A program made the position numbers and the translations under genes. From Brachionus manjavacas (taxonomy: Eukaryota > Rotifera > Eurotatoria > Ploima > Brachionidae): 64,000 bases of DNA. Below, piece after piece: positions 15,001-30,000 of the stretch. Within the stretch, counting starts at the first letter, position 1. Every line of letters starts with the position of its first letter. The stretch spans positions 1 to 64,000 of the forward strand of contig JAHQIY010000013.1 of the NCBI GenBank assembly GCA_019054805.1. The letters run 5' to 3'. The notes under the pieces were generated by a model. The model was not told where the DNA came from. It was given only the letters and a program-made list of their open reading frames with translations, and searched no databases.

Positions 15001-18000
15001 GCAAAAAACCCATTTTTTGACGTTTTTCAGATAGGTTTTTTGCAATGAATTTTTCGAATTATGGAAAACCGAAGATACCACTAGATAGATCTTGAAATTT
15101 TCTTGCCTTTGGCTTTTACAGATCAAAAAAAGGTCAAAGATTCGAAAAGTTATGCACATGGGAAACTTGCAAGTGATTACCAGTCACTTAGTTTTCAAGT
15201 CACTGCAGAATGGTCAATTTTTTAGCTACGATAATGATTAATAGCTCAAATTCAAGAGCGCAAAAAGTTCTACATGATACAATTTACAGGAGTCAAAAAG
15301 TTAAAAGGACAAGATTTTAGGCGACTTCGAAAAAGAGCAAAAAACCCATTTTTTGACGTTTTTCAGATAGGTTTTTTGCAATGAATTTTTCGAATTATGG
15401 AAAACCGAAGATACCACTAGATAGATCTTGAAATTTTCTTGCCTTTGGCTTTTACAGATCAAAAAAAGGTCAAAGATTCGAAAAGTTATGCACATGGGAA
15501 ACTTGCAAGTGATTACCAGTCACTTAGTTTTCAAGTCACTGCAGAATGGTCAATTTTTTAGCTACGATAATGATTAATAGCTCAAATTCAAGAGCGCAAA
15601 AAGTTCTACATGATACAATTTACAGGAGTCAAAAAAGTTAAAAGGACAAGATTTTAGGCGACTTCGAAAAAGAGCAAAAAACCCATTTTTTGACGTTTTT
15701 CAGATAGGTTTTTTGCAATGAATTTTTCGAATTATGGAAAACCGAAGATACCACTAGATAGATCTTGAAATTTTCTTGCCTTTGGCTTTTACAGATCAAA
15801 AAAAGGTCAAAGATTCGAAAAGTTATGCACATGGGAAACTTGCAAGTGATTACCAGTCACTTAGTTTTCAAGTCACTGCAGAATGGTCAATTTTTTAGCT
15901 ACGATAATGATTAATAGCTCAAATTCAAGAGCGCAAAAAGTTCTACATGATACAATTTACAGGAGTCAAAAAAGTTAAAAGGACAAGATTTTAGGCGACT
16001 TCGAAAAAGAGCAAAAAACCCATTTTTTGACGTTTTTCAGATAGGTTTTTTGCAATGAATTTTTCGAATTATGGAAAACCGAAGATACCACTAGATAGAT
16101 CTTGAAATTTTCTTGCCTTTGGCTTTTACAGATCAAAAAAAGGTCAAAGATTCGAAAAGTTATGCACATGGGAAACTTGCAAGTGATTACCAGTCACTTA
16201 GTTTTCAAGTCACTGCAGAATGGTCAATTTTTTAGCTACGATAATGATTAATAGCTCAAATTCAAGAGCGCAAAAAGTTCTACATGATACAATTTACAGG
16301 AGTCAAAAAAGTTAAAAGGACAAGATTTTAGGCGACTTCGAAAAAGAGCAAAAACCCATTTTTTGACGTTTTTCAGATAGGTTTTTTGCAATGAATTTTT
16401 CGAATTATGGAAAACCGAAGATACCACTAGATAGATCTTGAAATTTTCTTGCCTTTGGCTTTTACAGATCAAAAAAAGGTCAAAGATTCGAAAAGTTATG
16501 CACATGGGAAACTTGCAAGTGATTACCAGTCACTTAGTTTTCAAGTCACTGCAGAATGGTCAATTTTTTAGCTACGATAATGATTAATAGCTCAAATTCA
16601 AGAGCGCAAAAAGTTCTACATGATACAATTTACAGGAGTCAAAAAAGTTAAAAGGACAAGATTTTAGGCGACTTCGAAAAAGAGCAAAAAACCCATTTTT
16701 TGACGTTTTTCAGATAGGTTTTTTGCAATGAATTTTTCGAATTATGGAAAACCGAAGATACCACTAGATAGATCTTGAAATTTTCTTGCCTTTGGCTTTT
16801 ACAGATCAAAAAAAGGTCAAAGATTCGAAAAGTTATGCACATGGGAAACTTGCAAGTGATTACCAGTCACTTAGTTTTCAAGTCACTGCAGAATGGTCAA
16901 TTTTTTAGCTACGATAATGATTAATAGCTCAAATTCAAGAGCGCAAAAAGTTCTACATGATACAATTTACAGGAGTCAAAAAAGTTAAAAGGACAAGATT
17001 TTAGGCGACTTCGAAAAAGAGCAAAAAACCCATTTTTTGACGTTTTTCAGATAGGTTTTTTGCAATGAATTTTTCGAATTATGGAAAACCGAAGATACCA
17101 CTAGATAGATCTTGAAATTTTCTTGCCTTTGGCTTTTACAGATCAAAAAAAGGTCAAAGATTCGAAAAGTTATGCACATGGGAAACTTGCAAGTGATTAC
17201 CAGTCACTTAGTTTTCAAGTCACTGCAGAATGGTCAATTTTTTAGCTACGATAATGATTAATAGCTCAAATTCAAGAGCGCAAAAAGTTCTACATGATAC
17301 AATTTACAGGAGTCAAAAAAGTTAAAAGGACAAGATTTTAGGCGACTTCGAAAAAGAGCAAAAAACCCATTTTTTGACGTTTTTCAGATAGGTTTTTTGC
17401 AATGAATTTTTCGAATTATGGAAAACCGAAGATACCACTAGATAGATCTTGAAATTTTCTTGCCTTTGGCTTTTACAGATCAAAAAAAGGTCAAAGATTC
17501 GAAAAGTTATGCACATGGGAAACTTGCAAGTGATTACCAGTCACTTAGTTTTCAAGTCACTGCAGAATGGTCAATTTTTTAGCTACGATAATGATTAATA
17601 GCTCAAATTCAAGAGCGCAAAAAGTTCTACATGATACAATTTACAGGAGTCAAAAAAGTTAAAAGGACAAGATTTTAGGCGACTTCGAAAAAGAGCAAAA
17701 AACCCATTTTTTGACGTTTTTCAGATAGGTTTTTTGCAATGAATTTTTCGAATTATGGAAAACCGAAGATACCACTAGATAGATCTTGAAATTTTCTTGC
17801 CTTTGGCTTTTACAGATCAAAAAAAGGTCAAAGATTCGAAAAGTTATGCACATGGGAAACTTGCAAGTGATTACCAGTCACTTAGTTTTCAAGTCACTGC
17901 AGAATGGTCAATTTTTTAGCTACGATAATGATTAATAGCTCAAATTCAAGAGCGCAAAAAGTTCTACATGATACAATTTACAGGAGTCAAAAAAGTTAAA

Positions 18001-21000
18001 AGGACAAGATTTTAGGCGACTTCGAAAAAGAGCAAAAAACCCATTTTTTGACGTTTTTCAGATAGGTTTTTTGCAATGAATTTTTCGAATTATGGAAAAC
18101 CGAAGATACCACTAGATAGATCTTGAAATTTTCTTGCCTTTGGCTTTTACAGATCAAAAAAAGGTCAAAGATTCGAAAAGTTATGCACATGGGAAACTTG
18201 CAAGTGATTACCAGTCACTTAGTTTTCAAGTCACTGCAGAATGGTCAATTTTTTAGCTACGATAATGATTAATAGCTCAAATTCAAGAGCGCAAAAAGTT
18301 CTACATGATACAATTTACAGGAGTCAAAAAAGTTAAAAGGACAAGATTTTAGGCGACTTCGAAAAAGAGCAAAAAACCCATTTTTTGACGTTTTTCAGAT
18401 AGGTTTTTTGCAATGAATTTTTCGAATTATGGAAAACCGAAGATACCACTAGATAGATCTTGAAATTTTCTTGCCTTTGGCTTTTACAGATCAAAAAAAG
18501 GTCAAAGATTCGAAAAGTTATGCACATGGGAAACTTGCAAGTGATTACCAGTCACTTAGTTTTCAAGTCACTGCAGAATGGTCAATTTTTTAGCTACGAT
18601 AATGATTAATAGCTCAAATTCAAGAGCGCAAAAAGTTCTACATGATACAATTTACAGGAGTCAAAAAAGTTAAAAGGACAAGATTTTAGGCGACTTCGAA
18701 AAAGAGCAAAAAACCCATTTTTTGACGTTTTTCAGATAGGTTTTTTGCAATGAATTTTTCGAATTATGGAAAACCGAAGATACCACTAGATAGATCTTGA
18801 AATTTTCTTGCCTTTGGCTTTTACAGATCAAAAAAGGTCAAAGATTCGAAAAGTTATGCACATGGGAAACTTGCAAGTGATTACCAGTCACTTAGTTTTC
18901 AAGTCACTGCAGAATGGTCAATTTTTTAGCTACGATAATGATTAATAGCTCAAATTCAAGAGCGCAAAAAGTTCTACATGATACAATTTACAGGAGTCAA
19001 AAAAGTTAAAAGGACAAGATTTTAGGCGACTTCGAAAAAGAGCAAAAAACCCATTTTTTGACGTTTTTCAGATAGGTTTTTTGCAATGAATTTTTCGAAT
19101 TATGGAAAACCGAAGATACCACTAGATAGATCTTGAAATTTTCTTGCCTTTGGCTTTTACAGATCAAAAAAGGTCAAAGATTCGAAAAGTTATGCACATG
19201 GGAAACTTGCAAGTGATTACCAGTCACTTAGTTTTCAAGTCACTGCAGAATGGTCAATTTTTTAGCTACGATAATGATTAATAGCTCAAATTCAAGAGCG
19301 CAAAAAGTTCTACATGATACAATTTACAGGAGTCAAAAAAGTTAAAAGGACAAGATTTTAGGCGACTTCGAAAAAGAGCAAAAAACCCATTTTTTGACGT
19401 TTTTCAGATAGGTTTTTTGCAATGAATTTTTCGAATTATGGAAAACCGAAGATACCACTAGATAGATCTTGAAATTTTCTTGCCTTTGGCTTTTACAGAT
19501 CAAAAAAAGGTCAAAGATTCGAAAAGTTATGCACATGGGAAACTTGCAAGTGATTACCAGTCACTTAGTTTTCAAGTCACTGCAGAATGGTCAATTTTTT
19601 AGCTACGATAATGATTAATAGCTCAAATTCAAGAGCGCAAAAAGTTCTACATGATACAATTTACAGGAGTCAAAAAAGTTAAAAGGACAAGATTTTAGGC
19701 GACTTCGAAAAAGAGCAAAAAACCCATTTTTTGACGTTTTTCAGATAGGTTTTTTGCAATGAATTTTTCGAATTATGGAAAACCGAAGATACCACTAGAT
19801 AGATCTTGAAATTTTCTTGCCTTTGGCTTTTACAGATCAAAAAAGGTCAAAGATTCGAAAAGTTATGCACATGGGAAACTTGCAAGTGATTACCAGTCAC
19901 TTAGTTTTCAAGTCACTGCAGAATGGTCAATTTTTTAGCTACGATAATGATTAATAGCTCAAATTCAAGAGCGCAAAAAGTTCTACATGATACAATTTAC
20001 AGGAGTCAAAAAAGTTAAAAGGACAAGATTTTAGGCGACTTCGAAAAAGAGCAAAAAACCCATTTTTTGACGTTTTTCAGATAGGTTTTTTGCAATGAAT
20101 TTTTCGAATTATGGAAAACCGAAGATACCACTAGATAGATCTTGAAATTTTCTTGCCTTTGGCTTTTACAGATCAAAAAAAGGTCAAAGATTCGAAAAGT
20201 TATGCACATGGGAAACTTGCAAGTGATTACCAGTCACTTAGTTTTCAAGTCACTGCAGAATGGTCAATTTTTTAGCTACGATAATGATTAATAGCTCAAA
20301 TTCAAGAGCGCAAAAAGTTCTACATGATACAATTTACAGGAGTCAAAAAAGTTAAAAGGACAAGATTTTAGGCGACTTCGAAAAAGAGCAAAAAACCCAT
20401 TTTTTGACGTTTTTCAGATAGGTTTTTTGCAATGAATTTTTCGAATTATGGAAAACCGAAGATACCACTAGATAGATCTTGAAATTTTCTTGCCTTTGGC
20501 TTTTACAGATCAAAAAAGGTCAAAGATTCGAAAAGTTATGCACATGGGAAACTTGCAAGTGATTACCAGTCACTTAGTTTTCAAGTCACTGCAGAATGGT
20601 CAATTTTTTAGCTACGATAATGATTAATAGCTCAAATTCAAGAGCGCAAAAAGTTCTACATGATACAATTTACAGGAGTCAAAAAAGTTAAAAGGACAAG
20701 ATTTTAGGCGACTTCGAAAAAGAGCAAAAAACCCATTTTTTGACGTTTTTCAGATAGGTTTTTTGCAATGAATTTTTCGAATTATGGAAAACCGAAGATA
20801 CCACTAGATAGATCTTGAAATTTTCTTGCCTTTGGCTTTTACAGATCAAAAAAAGGTCAAAGATTCGAAAAGTTATGCACATGGGAAACTTGCAAGTGAT
20901 TACCAGTCACTTAGTTTTCAAGTCACTGCAGAATGGTCAATTTTTTAGCTACGATAATGATTAATAGCTCAAATTCAAGAGCGCAAAAAGTTCTACATGA

Positions 21001-24000
21001 TACAATTTACAGGAGTCAAAAAAGTTAAAAGGACAAGATTTTAGGCGACTTCGAAAAAGAGCAAAAACCCATTTTTTGACGTTTTTCAGATAGGTTTTTT
21101 GCAATGAATTTTTCGAATTATGGAAAACCGAAGATACCACTAGATAGATCTTGAAATTTTCTTGCCTTTGGCTTTTACAGATCAAAAAAGGTCAAAGATT
21201 CGAAAAGTTATGCACATGGGAAACTTGCAAGTGATTACCAGTCACTTAGTTTTCAAGTCACTGCAGAATGGTCAATTTTTTAGCTACGATAATGATTAAT
21301 AGCTCAAATTCAAGAGCGCAAAAAGTTCTACATGATACAATTTACAGGAGTCAAAAAAGTTAAAAGGACAAGATTTTAGGCGACTTCGAAAAAGAGCAAA
21401 AAACCCATTTTTTGACGTTTTTCAGATAGGTTTTTTGCAATGAATTTTTCGAATTATGGAAAACCGAAGATACCACTAGATAGATCTTGAAATTTTCTTG
21501 CCTTTGGCTTTTACAGATCAAAAAAAGGTCAAAGATTCGAAAAGTTATGCACATGGGAAACTTGCAAGTGATTACCAGTCACTTAGTTTTCAAGTCACTG
21601 CAGAATGGTCAATTTTTTAGCTACGATAATGATTAATAGCTCAAATTCAAGAGCGCAAAAAGTTCTACATGATACAATTTACAGGAGTCAAAAAAGTTAA
21701 AAGGACAAGATTTTAGGCGACTTCGAAAAAGAGCAAAAAACCCATTTTTTGACGTTTTTCAGATAGGTTTTTTGCAATGAATTTTTCGAATTATGGAAAA
21801 CCGAAGATACCACTAGATAGATCTTGAAATTTTCTTGCCTTTGGCTTTTACAGATCAAAAAAAGGTCAAAGATTCGAAAAGTTATGCACATGGGAAACTT
21901 GCAAGTGATTACCAGTCACTTAGTTTTCAAGTCACTGCAGAATGGTCAATTTTTTAGCTACGATAATGATTAATAGCTCAAATTCAAGAGCGCAAAAAGT
22001 TCTACATGATACAATTTACAGGAGTCAAAAAAGTTAAAAGGACAAGATTTTAGGCGACTTCGAAAAAGAGCAAAAAACCCATTTTTTGACGTTTTTCAGA
22101 TAGGTTTTTTGCAATGAATTTTTCGAATTATGGAAAACCGAAGATACCACTAGATAGATCTTGAAATTTTCTTGCCTTTGGCTTTTACAGATCAAAAAAG
22201 GTCAAAGATTCGAAAAGTTATGCACATGGGAAACTTGCAAGTGATTACCAGTCACTTAGTTTTCAAGTCACTGCAGAATGGTCAATTTTTTAGCTACGAT
22301 AATGATTAATAGCTCAAATTCAAGAGCGCAAAAAGTTCTACATGATACAATTTACAGGAGTCAAAAAAGTTAAAAGGACAAGATTTTAGGCGACTTCGAA
22401 AAAGAGCAAAAAACCCATTTTTTGACGTTTTTCAGATAGGTTTTTTGCAATGAATTTTTCGAATTATGGAAAACCGAAGATACCACTAGATAGATCTTGA
22501 AATTTTCTTGCCTTTGGCTTTTACAGATCAAAAAAAGGTCAAAGATTCGAAAAGTTATGCACATGGGAAACTTGCAAGTGATTACCAGTCACTTAGTTTT
22601 CAAGTCACTGCAGAATGGTCAATTTTTTAGCTACGATAATGATTAATAGCTCAAATTCAAGAGCGCAAAAAGTTCTACATGATACAATTTACAGGAGTCA
22701 AAAAAGTTAAAAGGACAAGATTTTAGGCGACTTCGAAAAAGAGCAAAAAACCCATTTTTTGACGTTTTTCAGATAGGTTTTTTGCAATGAATTTTTCGAA
22801 TTATGGAAAACCGAAGATACCACTAGATAGATCTTGAAATTTTCTTGCCTTTGGCTTTTACAGATCAAAAAAAGGTCAAAGATTCGAAAAGTTATGCACA
22901 TGGGAAACTTGCAAGTGATTACCAGTCACTTAGTTTTCAAGTCACTGCAGAATGGTCAATTTTTTAGCTACGATAATGATTAATAGCTCAAATTCAAGAG
23001 CGCAAAAAGTTCTACATGATACAATTTACAGGAGTCAAAAAAGTTAAAAGGACAAGATTTTAGGCGACTTCGAAAAAGAGCAAAAAACCCATTTTTTGAC
23101 GTTTTTCAGATAGGTTTTTTGCAATGAATTTTTCGAATTATGGAAAACCGAAGATACCACTAGATAGATCTTGAAATTTTCTTGCCTTTGGCTTTTACAG
23201 ATCAAAAAAGGTCAAAGATTCGAAAAGTTATGCACATGGGAAACTTGCAAGTGATTACCAGTCACTTAGTTTTCAAGTCACTGCAGAATGGTCAATTTTT
23301 TAGCTACGATAATGATTAATAGCTCAAATTCAAGAGCGCAAAAAGTTCTACATGATACAATTTACAGGAGTCAAAAAAGTTAAAAGGACAAGATTTTAGG
23401 CGACTTCGAAAAAGAGCAAAAAACCCATTTTTTGACGTTTTTCAGATAGGTTTTTTGCAATGAATTTTTCGAATTATGGAAAACCGAAGATACCACTAGA
23501 TAGATCTTGAAATTTTCTTGCCTTTGGCTTTTACAGATCAAAAAAGGTCAAAGATTCGAAAAGTTATGCACATGGGAAACTTGCAAGTGATTACCAGTCA
23601 CTTAGTTTTCAAGTCACTGCAGAATGGTCAATTTTTTAGCTACGATAATGATTAATAGCTCAAATTCAAGAGCGCAAAAAGTTCTACATGATACAATTTA
23701 CAGGAGTCAAAAAAGTTAAAAGGACAAGATTTTAGGCGACTTCGAAAAAGAGCAAAAAACCCATTTTTTGACGTTTTTCAGATAGGTTTTTTGCAATGAA
23801 TTTTTCGAATTATGGAAAACCGAAGATACCACTAGATAGATCTTGAAATTTTCTTGCCTTTGGCTTTTACAGATCAAAAAAAGGTCAAAGATTCGAAAAG
23901 TAAAGCACATGGGAAACTTGCAAGTGATTACCAGTCACTTAGTTTTCAAGTCACTGCAGAATGGTCAATTTTTTAGCTACGATAATGATTAATAGCTCAA

Positions 24001-27000
24001 ATTCAAGAGCGCAAAAAGTTCTACATGATACAATTTACAGGAGTCAAAAAAGTTAAAAGGACAAGATTTTAGGCGACTTCGAAAAAGAGCAAAAAACCCA
24101 TTTTTTGACGTTTTTCAGATAGGTTTTTTCAATGAATTTTTCGAATTATGGAAAACCGAAGATACCACTAGATAGATCTTGAAATTTTCTTGCCTTTGGC
24201 TTTTACAGATCAAAAAAAGGTCAAAGATTCGAAAAGTTATGCACATGGGAAACTTGCAAGTGATTACCAGTCACTTAGTTTTCAAGTCACTGCAGAATGG
24301 TCAATTTTTTAGCTACGATAATGATTAATAGCTCAAATTCAAGAGCGCAAAAAGTTCTACATGATACAATTTACAGGAGTCAAAAAAGTTAAAAGGACAA
24401 GATTTTAGGCGACTTCGAAAAAGAGCAAAAAACCCATTTTTTGACGTTTTTCAGATAGGTTTTTTGCAATGAATTTTTCGAATTATGGAAAACCGAAGAT
24501 ACCACTAGATAGATCTTGAAATTTTCTTGCCTTTGGCTTTTACAGATCAAAAAAAGGTCAAAGATTCGAAAAGTTATGCACATGGGAAACTTGCAAGTGA
24601 TTACCAGTCACTTAGTTTTCAAGTCACTGCAGAATGGTCAATTTTTTAGCTACGATAATGATTAATAGCTCAAATTCAAGAGCGCAAAAAGTTCTACATG
24701 ATACAATTTACAGGAGTCAAAAAAGTTAAAAGGACAAGATTTTAGGCGACTTCGAAAAAGAGCAAAAAACCCATTTTTTGACGTTTTTCAGATAGGTTTT
24801 TTGCAATGAATTTTTCGAATTATGGAAAACCGAAGATACCACTAGATAGATCTTGAAATTTTCTTGCCTTTGGCTTTTACAGATCAAAAAAGGTCAAAGA
24901 TTCGAAAAGTTATGCACATGGGAAACTTGCAAGTGATTACCAGTCACTTAGTTTTCAAGTCACTGCAGAATGGTCAATTTTTTAGCTACGATAATGATTA
25001 ATAGCTCAAATTCAAGAGCGCAAAAAGTTCTACATGATACAATTTACAGGAGTCAAAAAAGTTAAAAGGACAAGATTTTAGGCGACTTCGAAAAAGAGCA
25101 AAAAACCCATTTTTTGACGTTTTTCAGATAGGTTTTTTGCAATGAATTTTTCGAATTATGGAAAACCGAAGATACCACTAGATAGATCTTGAAATTTTCT
25201 TGCCTTTGGCTTTTACAGATCAAAAAAAGGTCAAAGATTCGAAAAGTTATGCACATGGGAAACTTGCAAGTGATTACCAGTCACTTAGTTTTCAAGTCAC
25301 TGCAGAATGGTCAATTTTTTAGCTACGATAATGATTAATAGCTCAAATTCAAGAGCGCAAAAAGTTCTACATGATACAATTTACAGGAGTCAAAAAAGTT
25401 AAAAGGACAAGATTTTAGGCGACTTCGAAAAAGAGCAAAAAACCCATTTTTTGACGTTTTTCAGATAGGTTTTTTGCAATGAATTTTTCGAATTATGGAA
25501 AACCGAAGATACCACTAGATAGATCTTGAAATTTTCTTGCCTTTGGCTTTTACAGATCAAAAAAAGGTCAAAGATTCGAAAAGTTATGCACATGGGAAAC
25601 TTGCAAGTGATTACCAGTCACTTAGTTTTCAAGTCACTGCAGAATGGTCAATTTTTTAGCTACGATAATGATTAATAGCTCAAATTCAAGAGCGCAAAAA
25701 GTTCTACATGATACAATTTACAGGAGTCAAAAAAGTTAAAAGGACAAGATTTTAGGCGACTTCGAAAAAGAGCAAAAAACCCATTTTTTGACGTTTTTCA
25801 GATAGGTTTTTTGCAATGAATTTTTCGAATTATGGAAAACCGAAGATACCACTAGATAGATCTTGAAATTTTCTTGCCTTTGGCTTTTACAGATCAAAAA
25901 AAGGTCAAAGATTCGAAAAGTTATGCACATGGGAAACTTGCAAGTGATTACCAGTCACTTAGTTTTCAAGTCACTGCAGAATGGTCAATTTTTTAGCTAC
26001 GATAATGATTAATAGCTCAAATTCAAGAGCGCAAAAAGTTCTACATGATACAATTTACAGGAGTCAAAAAAGTTAAAAGGACAAGATTTTAGGCGACTTC
26101 GAAAAAGAGCAAAAAACCCATTTTTTGACGTTTTTCAGATAGGTTTTTTGCAATGAATTTTTCGAATTATGGAAAACCGAAGATACCACTAGATAGATCT
26201 TGAAATTTTCTTGCCTTTGGCTTTTACAGATCAAAAAAAGGTCAAAGATTCGAAAAGTTATGCACATGGGAAACTTGCAAGTGATTACCAGTCACTTAGT
26301 TTTCAAGTCACTGCAGAATGGTCAATTTTTTAGCTACGATAATGATTAATAGCTCAAATTCAAGAGCGCAAAAAGTTCTACATGATACAATTTACAGGAG
26401 TCAAAAAAGTTAAAAGGACAAGATTTTAGGCGACTTCGAAAAAGAGCAAAAAACCCATTTTTTGACGTTTTTCAGATAGGTTTTTTGCAATGAATTTTTC
26501 GAATTATGGAAAACCGAAGATACCACTAGATAGATCTTGAAATTTTCTTGCCTTTGGCTTTTACAGATCAAAAAAAGGTCAAAGATTCGAAAAGTTATGC
26601 ACATGGGAAACTTGCAAGTGATTACCAGTCACTTAGTTTTCAAGTCACTGCAGAATGGTCAATTTTTTAGCTACGATAATGATTAATAGCTCAAATTCAA
26701 GAGCGCAAAAAGTTCTACATGATACAATTTACAGGAGTCAAAAAAGTTAAAAGGACAAGATTTTAGGCGACTTCGAAAAAGAGCAAAAAACCCATTTTTT
26801 GACGTTTTTCAGATAGGTTTTTTGCAATGAATTTTTCGAATTATGGAAAACCGAAGATACCACTAGATAGATCTTGAAATTTTCTTGCCTTTGGCTTTTA
26901 CAGATCAAAAAAAGGTCAAAGATTCGAAAAGTTATGCACATGGGAAACTTGCAAGTGATTACCAGTCACTTAGTTTTCAAGTCACTGCAGAATGGTCAAT

Positions 27001-30000
27001 TTTTTAGCTACGATAATGATTAATAGCTCAAATTCAAGAGCGCAAAAAGTTCTACATGATACAATTTACAGGAGTCAAAAAAGTTAAAAGGACAAGATTT
27101 TAGGCGACTTCGAAAAAGAGCAAAAAACCCATTTTTTGACGTTTTTCAGATAGGTTTTTTGCAATGAATTTTTCGAATTATGGAAAACCGAAGATACCAC
27201 TAGATAGATCTTGAAATTTTCTTGCCTTTGGCTTTTACAGATCAAAAAAAGGTCAAAGATTCGAAAAGTTATGCACATGGGAAACTTGCAAGTGATTACC
27301 AGTCACTTAGTTTTCAAGTCACTGCAGAATGGTCAATTTTTTAGCTACGATAATGATTAATAGCTCAAATTCAAGAGCGCAAAAAGTTCTACATGATACA
27401 ATTTACAGGAGTCAAAAAAGTTAAAAGGACAAGATTTTAGGCGACTTCGAAAAAGAGCAAAAAACCCATTTTTTGACGTTTTTCAGATAGGTTTTTTGCA
27501 ATGAATTTTTCGAATTATGGAAAACCGAAGATACCACTAGATAGATCTTGAAATTTTCTTGCCTTTGGCTTTTACAGATCAAAAAAAGGTCAAAGATTCG
27601 AAAAGTTATGCACATGGGAAACTTGCAAGTGATTACCAGTCACTTAGTTTTCAAGTCACTGCAGAATGGTCAATTTTTTAGCTACGATAATGATTAATAG
27701 CTCAAATTCAAGAGCGCAAAAAGTTCTACATGATACAATTTACAGGAGTCAAAAAAGTTAAAAGGACAAGATTTTAGGCGACTTCGAAAAAGAGCAAAAA
27801 ACCCATTTTTTGACGTTTTTCAGATAGGTTTTTTGCAATGAATTTTTCGAATTATGGAAAACCGAAGATACCACTAGATAGATCTTGAAATTTTCTTGCC
27901 TTTGGCTTTTACAGATCAAAAAAAGGTCAAAGATTCGAAAAGTTATGCACATGGGAAACTTGCAAGTGATTACCAGTCACTTAGTTTTCAAGTCACTGCA
28001 GAATGGTCAATTTTTTAGCTACGATAATGATTAATAGCTCAAATTCAAGAGCGCAAAAAGTTCTACATGATACAATTTACAGGAGTCAAAAAAGTTAAAA
28101 GGACAAGATTTTAGGCGACTTCGAAAAAGAGCAAAAAACCCATTTTTTGACGTTTTTCAGATAGGTTTTTTGCAATGAATTTTTCGAATTATGGAAAACC
28201 GAAGATACCACTAGATAGATCTTGAAATTTTCTTGCCTTTGGCTTTTACAGATCAAAAAAAGGTCAAAGATTCGAAAAGTTATGCACATGGGAAACTTGC
28301 AAGTGATTACCAGTCACTTAGTTTTCAAGTCACTGCAGAATGGTCAATTTTTTAGCTACGATAATGATTAATAGCTCAAATTCAAGAGCGCAAAAAGTTC
28401 TACATGATACAATTTACAGGAGTCAAAAAAGTTAAAAGGACAAGATTTTAGGCGACTTCGAAAAAGAGCAAAAAACCCATTTTTTGACGTTTTTCAGATA
28501 GGTTTTTTGCAATGAATTTTTCGAATTATGGAAAACCGAAGATACCACTAGATAGATCTTGAAATTTTCTTGCCTTTGGCTTTTACAGATCAAAAAAGGT
28601 CAATGATTCGAAAAGTTATGCACATGGGAAACTTGCAAGTGATTACCAGTCACTTAGTTTTCAAGTCACTGCAGAATGGTCAATTTTTTAGCTACGATAA
28701 TGATTAATAGCTCAAATTCAAGAGCGCAAAAAGTTCTACATGATACAATTTACAGGAGTCAAAAAAGTTAAAAGGACAAGATTTTAGGCGACTTCGAAAA
28801 AGAGCAAAAAACCCATTTTTTGACGTTTTTCAGATAGGTTTTTTGCAATGAATTTTTCGAATTATGGAAAACCGAAGATACCACTAGATAGATCTTGAAA
28901 TTTTCTTGCCTTTGGCTTTTACAGATCAAAAAAAGGTCAAAGATTCGAAAAGTTATGCACATGGGAAACTTGCAAGTGATTACCAGTCACTAAGTTTTCA
29001 AGTCACTGCAGAATGGTCAATTTTTTAGCTACGATAATGATTAATAGCTCAAATTCAAGAGCGCAAAAAGTTCTACATGATACAATTTACAGGAGTCAAA
29101 AAAGTTAAAAGGACAAGATTTTAGGCGACTTCGAAAAAGAGCAAAAAACCCATTTTTTGACGTTTTTCAGATGTGTTTTTTTCAATGAATTTTTCGAATT
29201 ATGGAAAACCGAAGATACCACTAGATAGATCTTGAAATTTTCTTGCCTTTGGCTTTTACAGATCAAAAAAAGGTCAAAGATTCGAAAAGTTATGCACATG
29301 GGAAACTTGCAAGTGATTACCAGTCACTAAGTTTTCAAGTCACTGCAGAATGGTCAATTTTTTAGCTACGATAATGATTAATAGCTCAAATTCAAGAGCG
29401 CAAAAAGTTCTACATGATACAATTTACAGGAGTCAAAAAAGTTAAAAGGACAAGATTTTAGGCGACTTCGAAAAAGAGCAAAAAACCCATTTTTTGACGT
29501 TTTTCAGATAGGTTTTTTGCAATGAATTTTTCGAATTATGGAAAACCGAAGATACCACTAGATAGATCTTGAAATTTTCTTGCCTTTGGCTTTTACAGAT
29601 CAAAAAAAGGTCAAAGATTCGAAAAGTTATGCACATGGGAAACTTGCAAGTGATTACCAGTCACTAAGTTTTCAAGTCACTGCAGAATGGTCAATTTTTT
29701 AGCTACGATAATGATTAATAGCTCAAATTCAAGAGCGCAAAAAGTTCTACATGATACAATTTACAGGAGTCAAAAAAGTTAAAAGGACAAGATTTTAGGC
29801 GACTTCGAAAAAGAGCAAAAAACCCATTTTTTGACGTTTTTCAGATAGGTTTTTTCAATGAATTTTTCGAATTATGGAAAACCGAAGATACCACTAGATA
29901 GATCTTGAAATTTTCTTGCCTTTGGCTTTTACAGATCAAAAAAAGGTCAAAGATTCGAAAAGTTATGCACATGGGAAACTTGCAAGTGATTACCAGTCAC

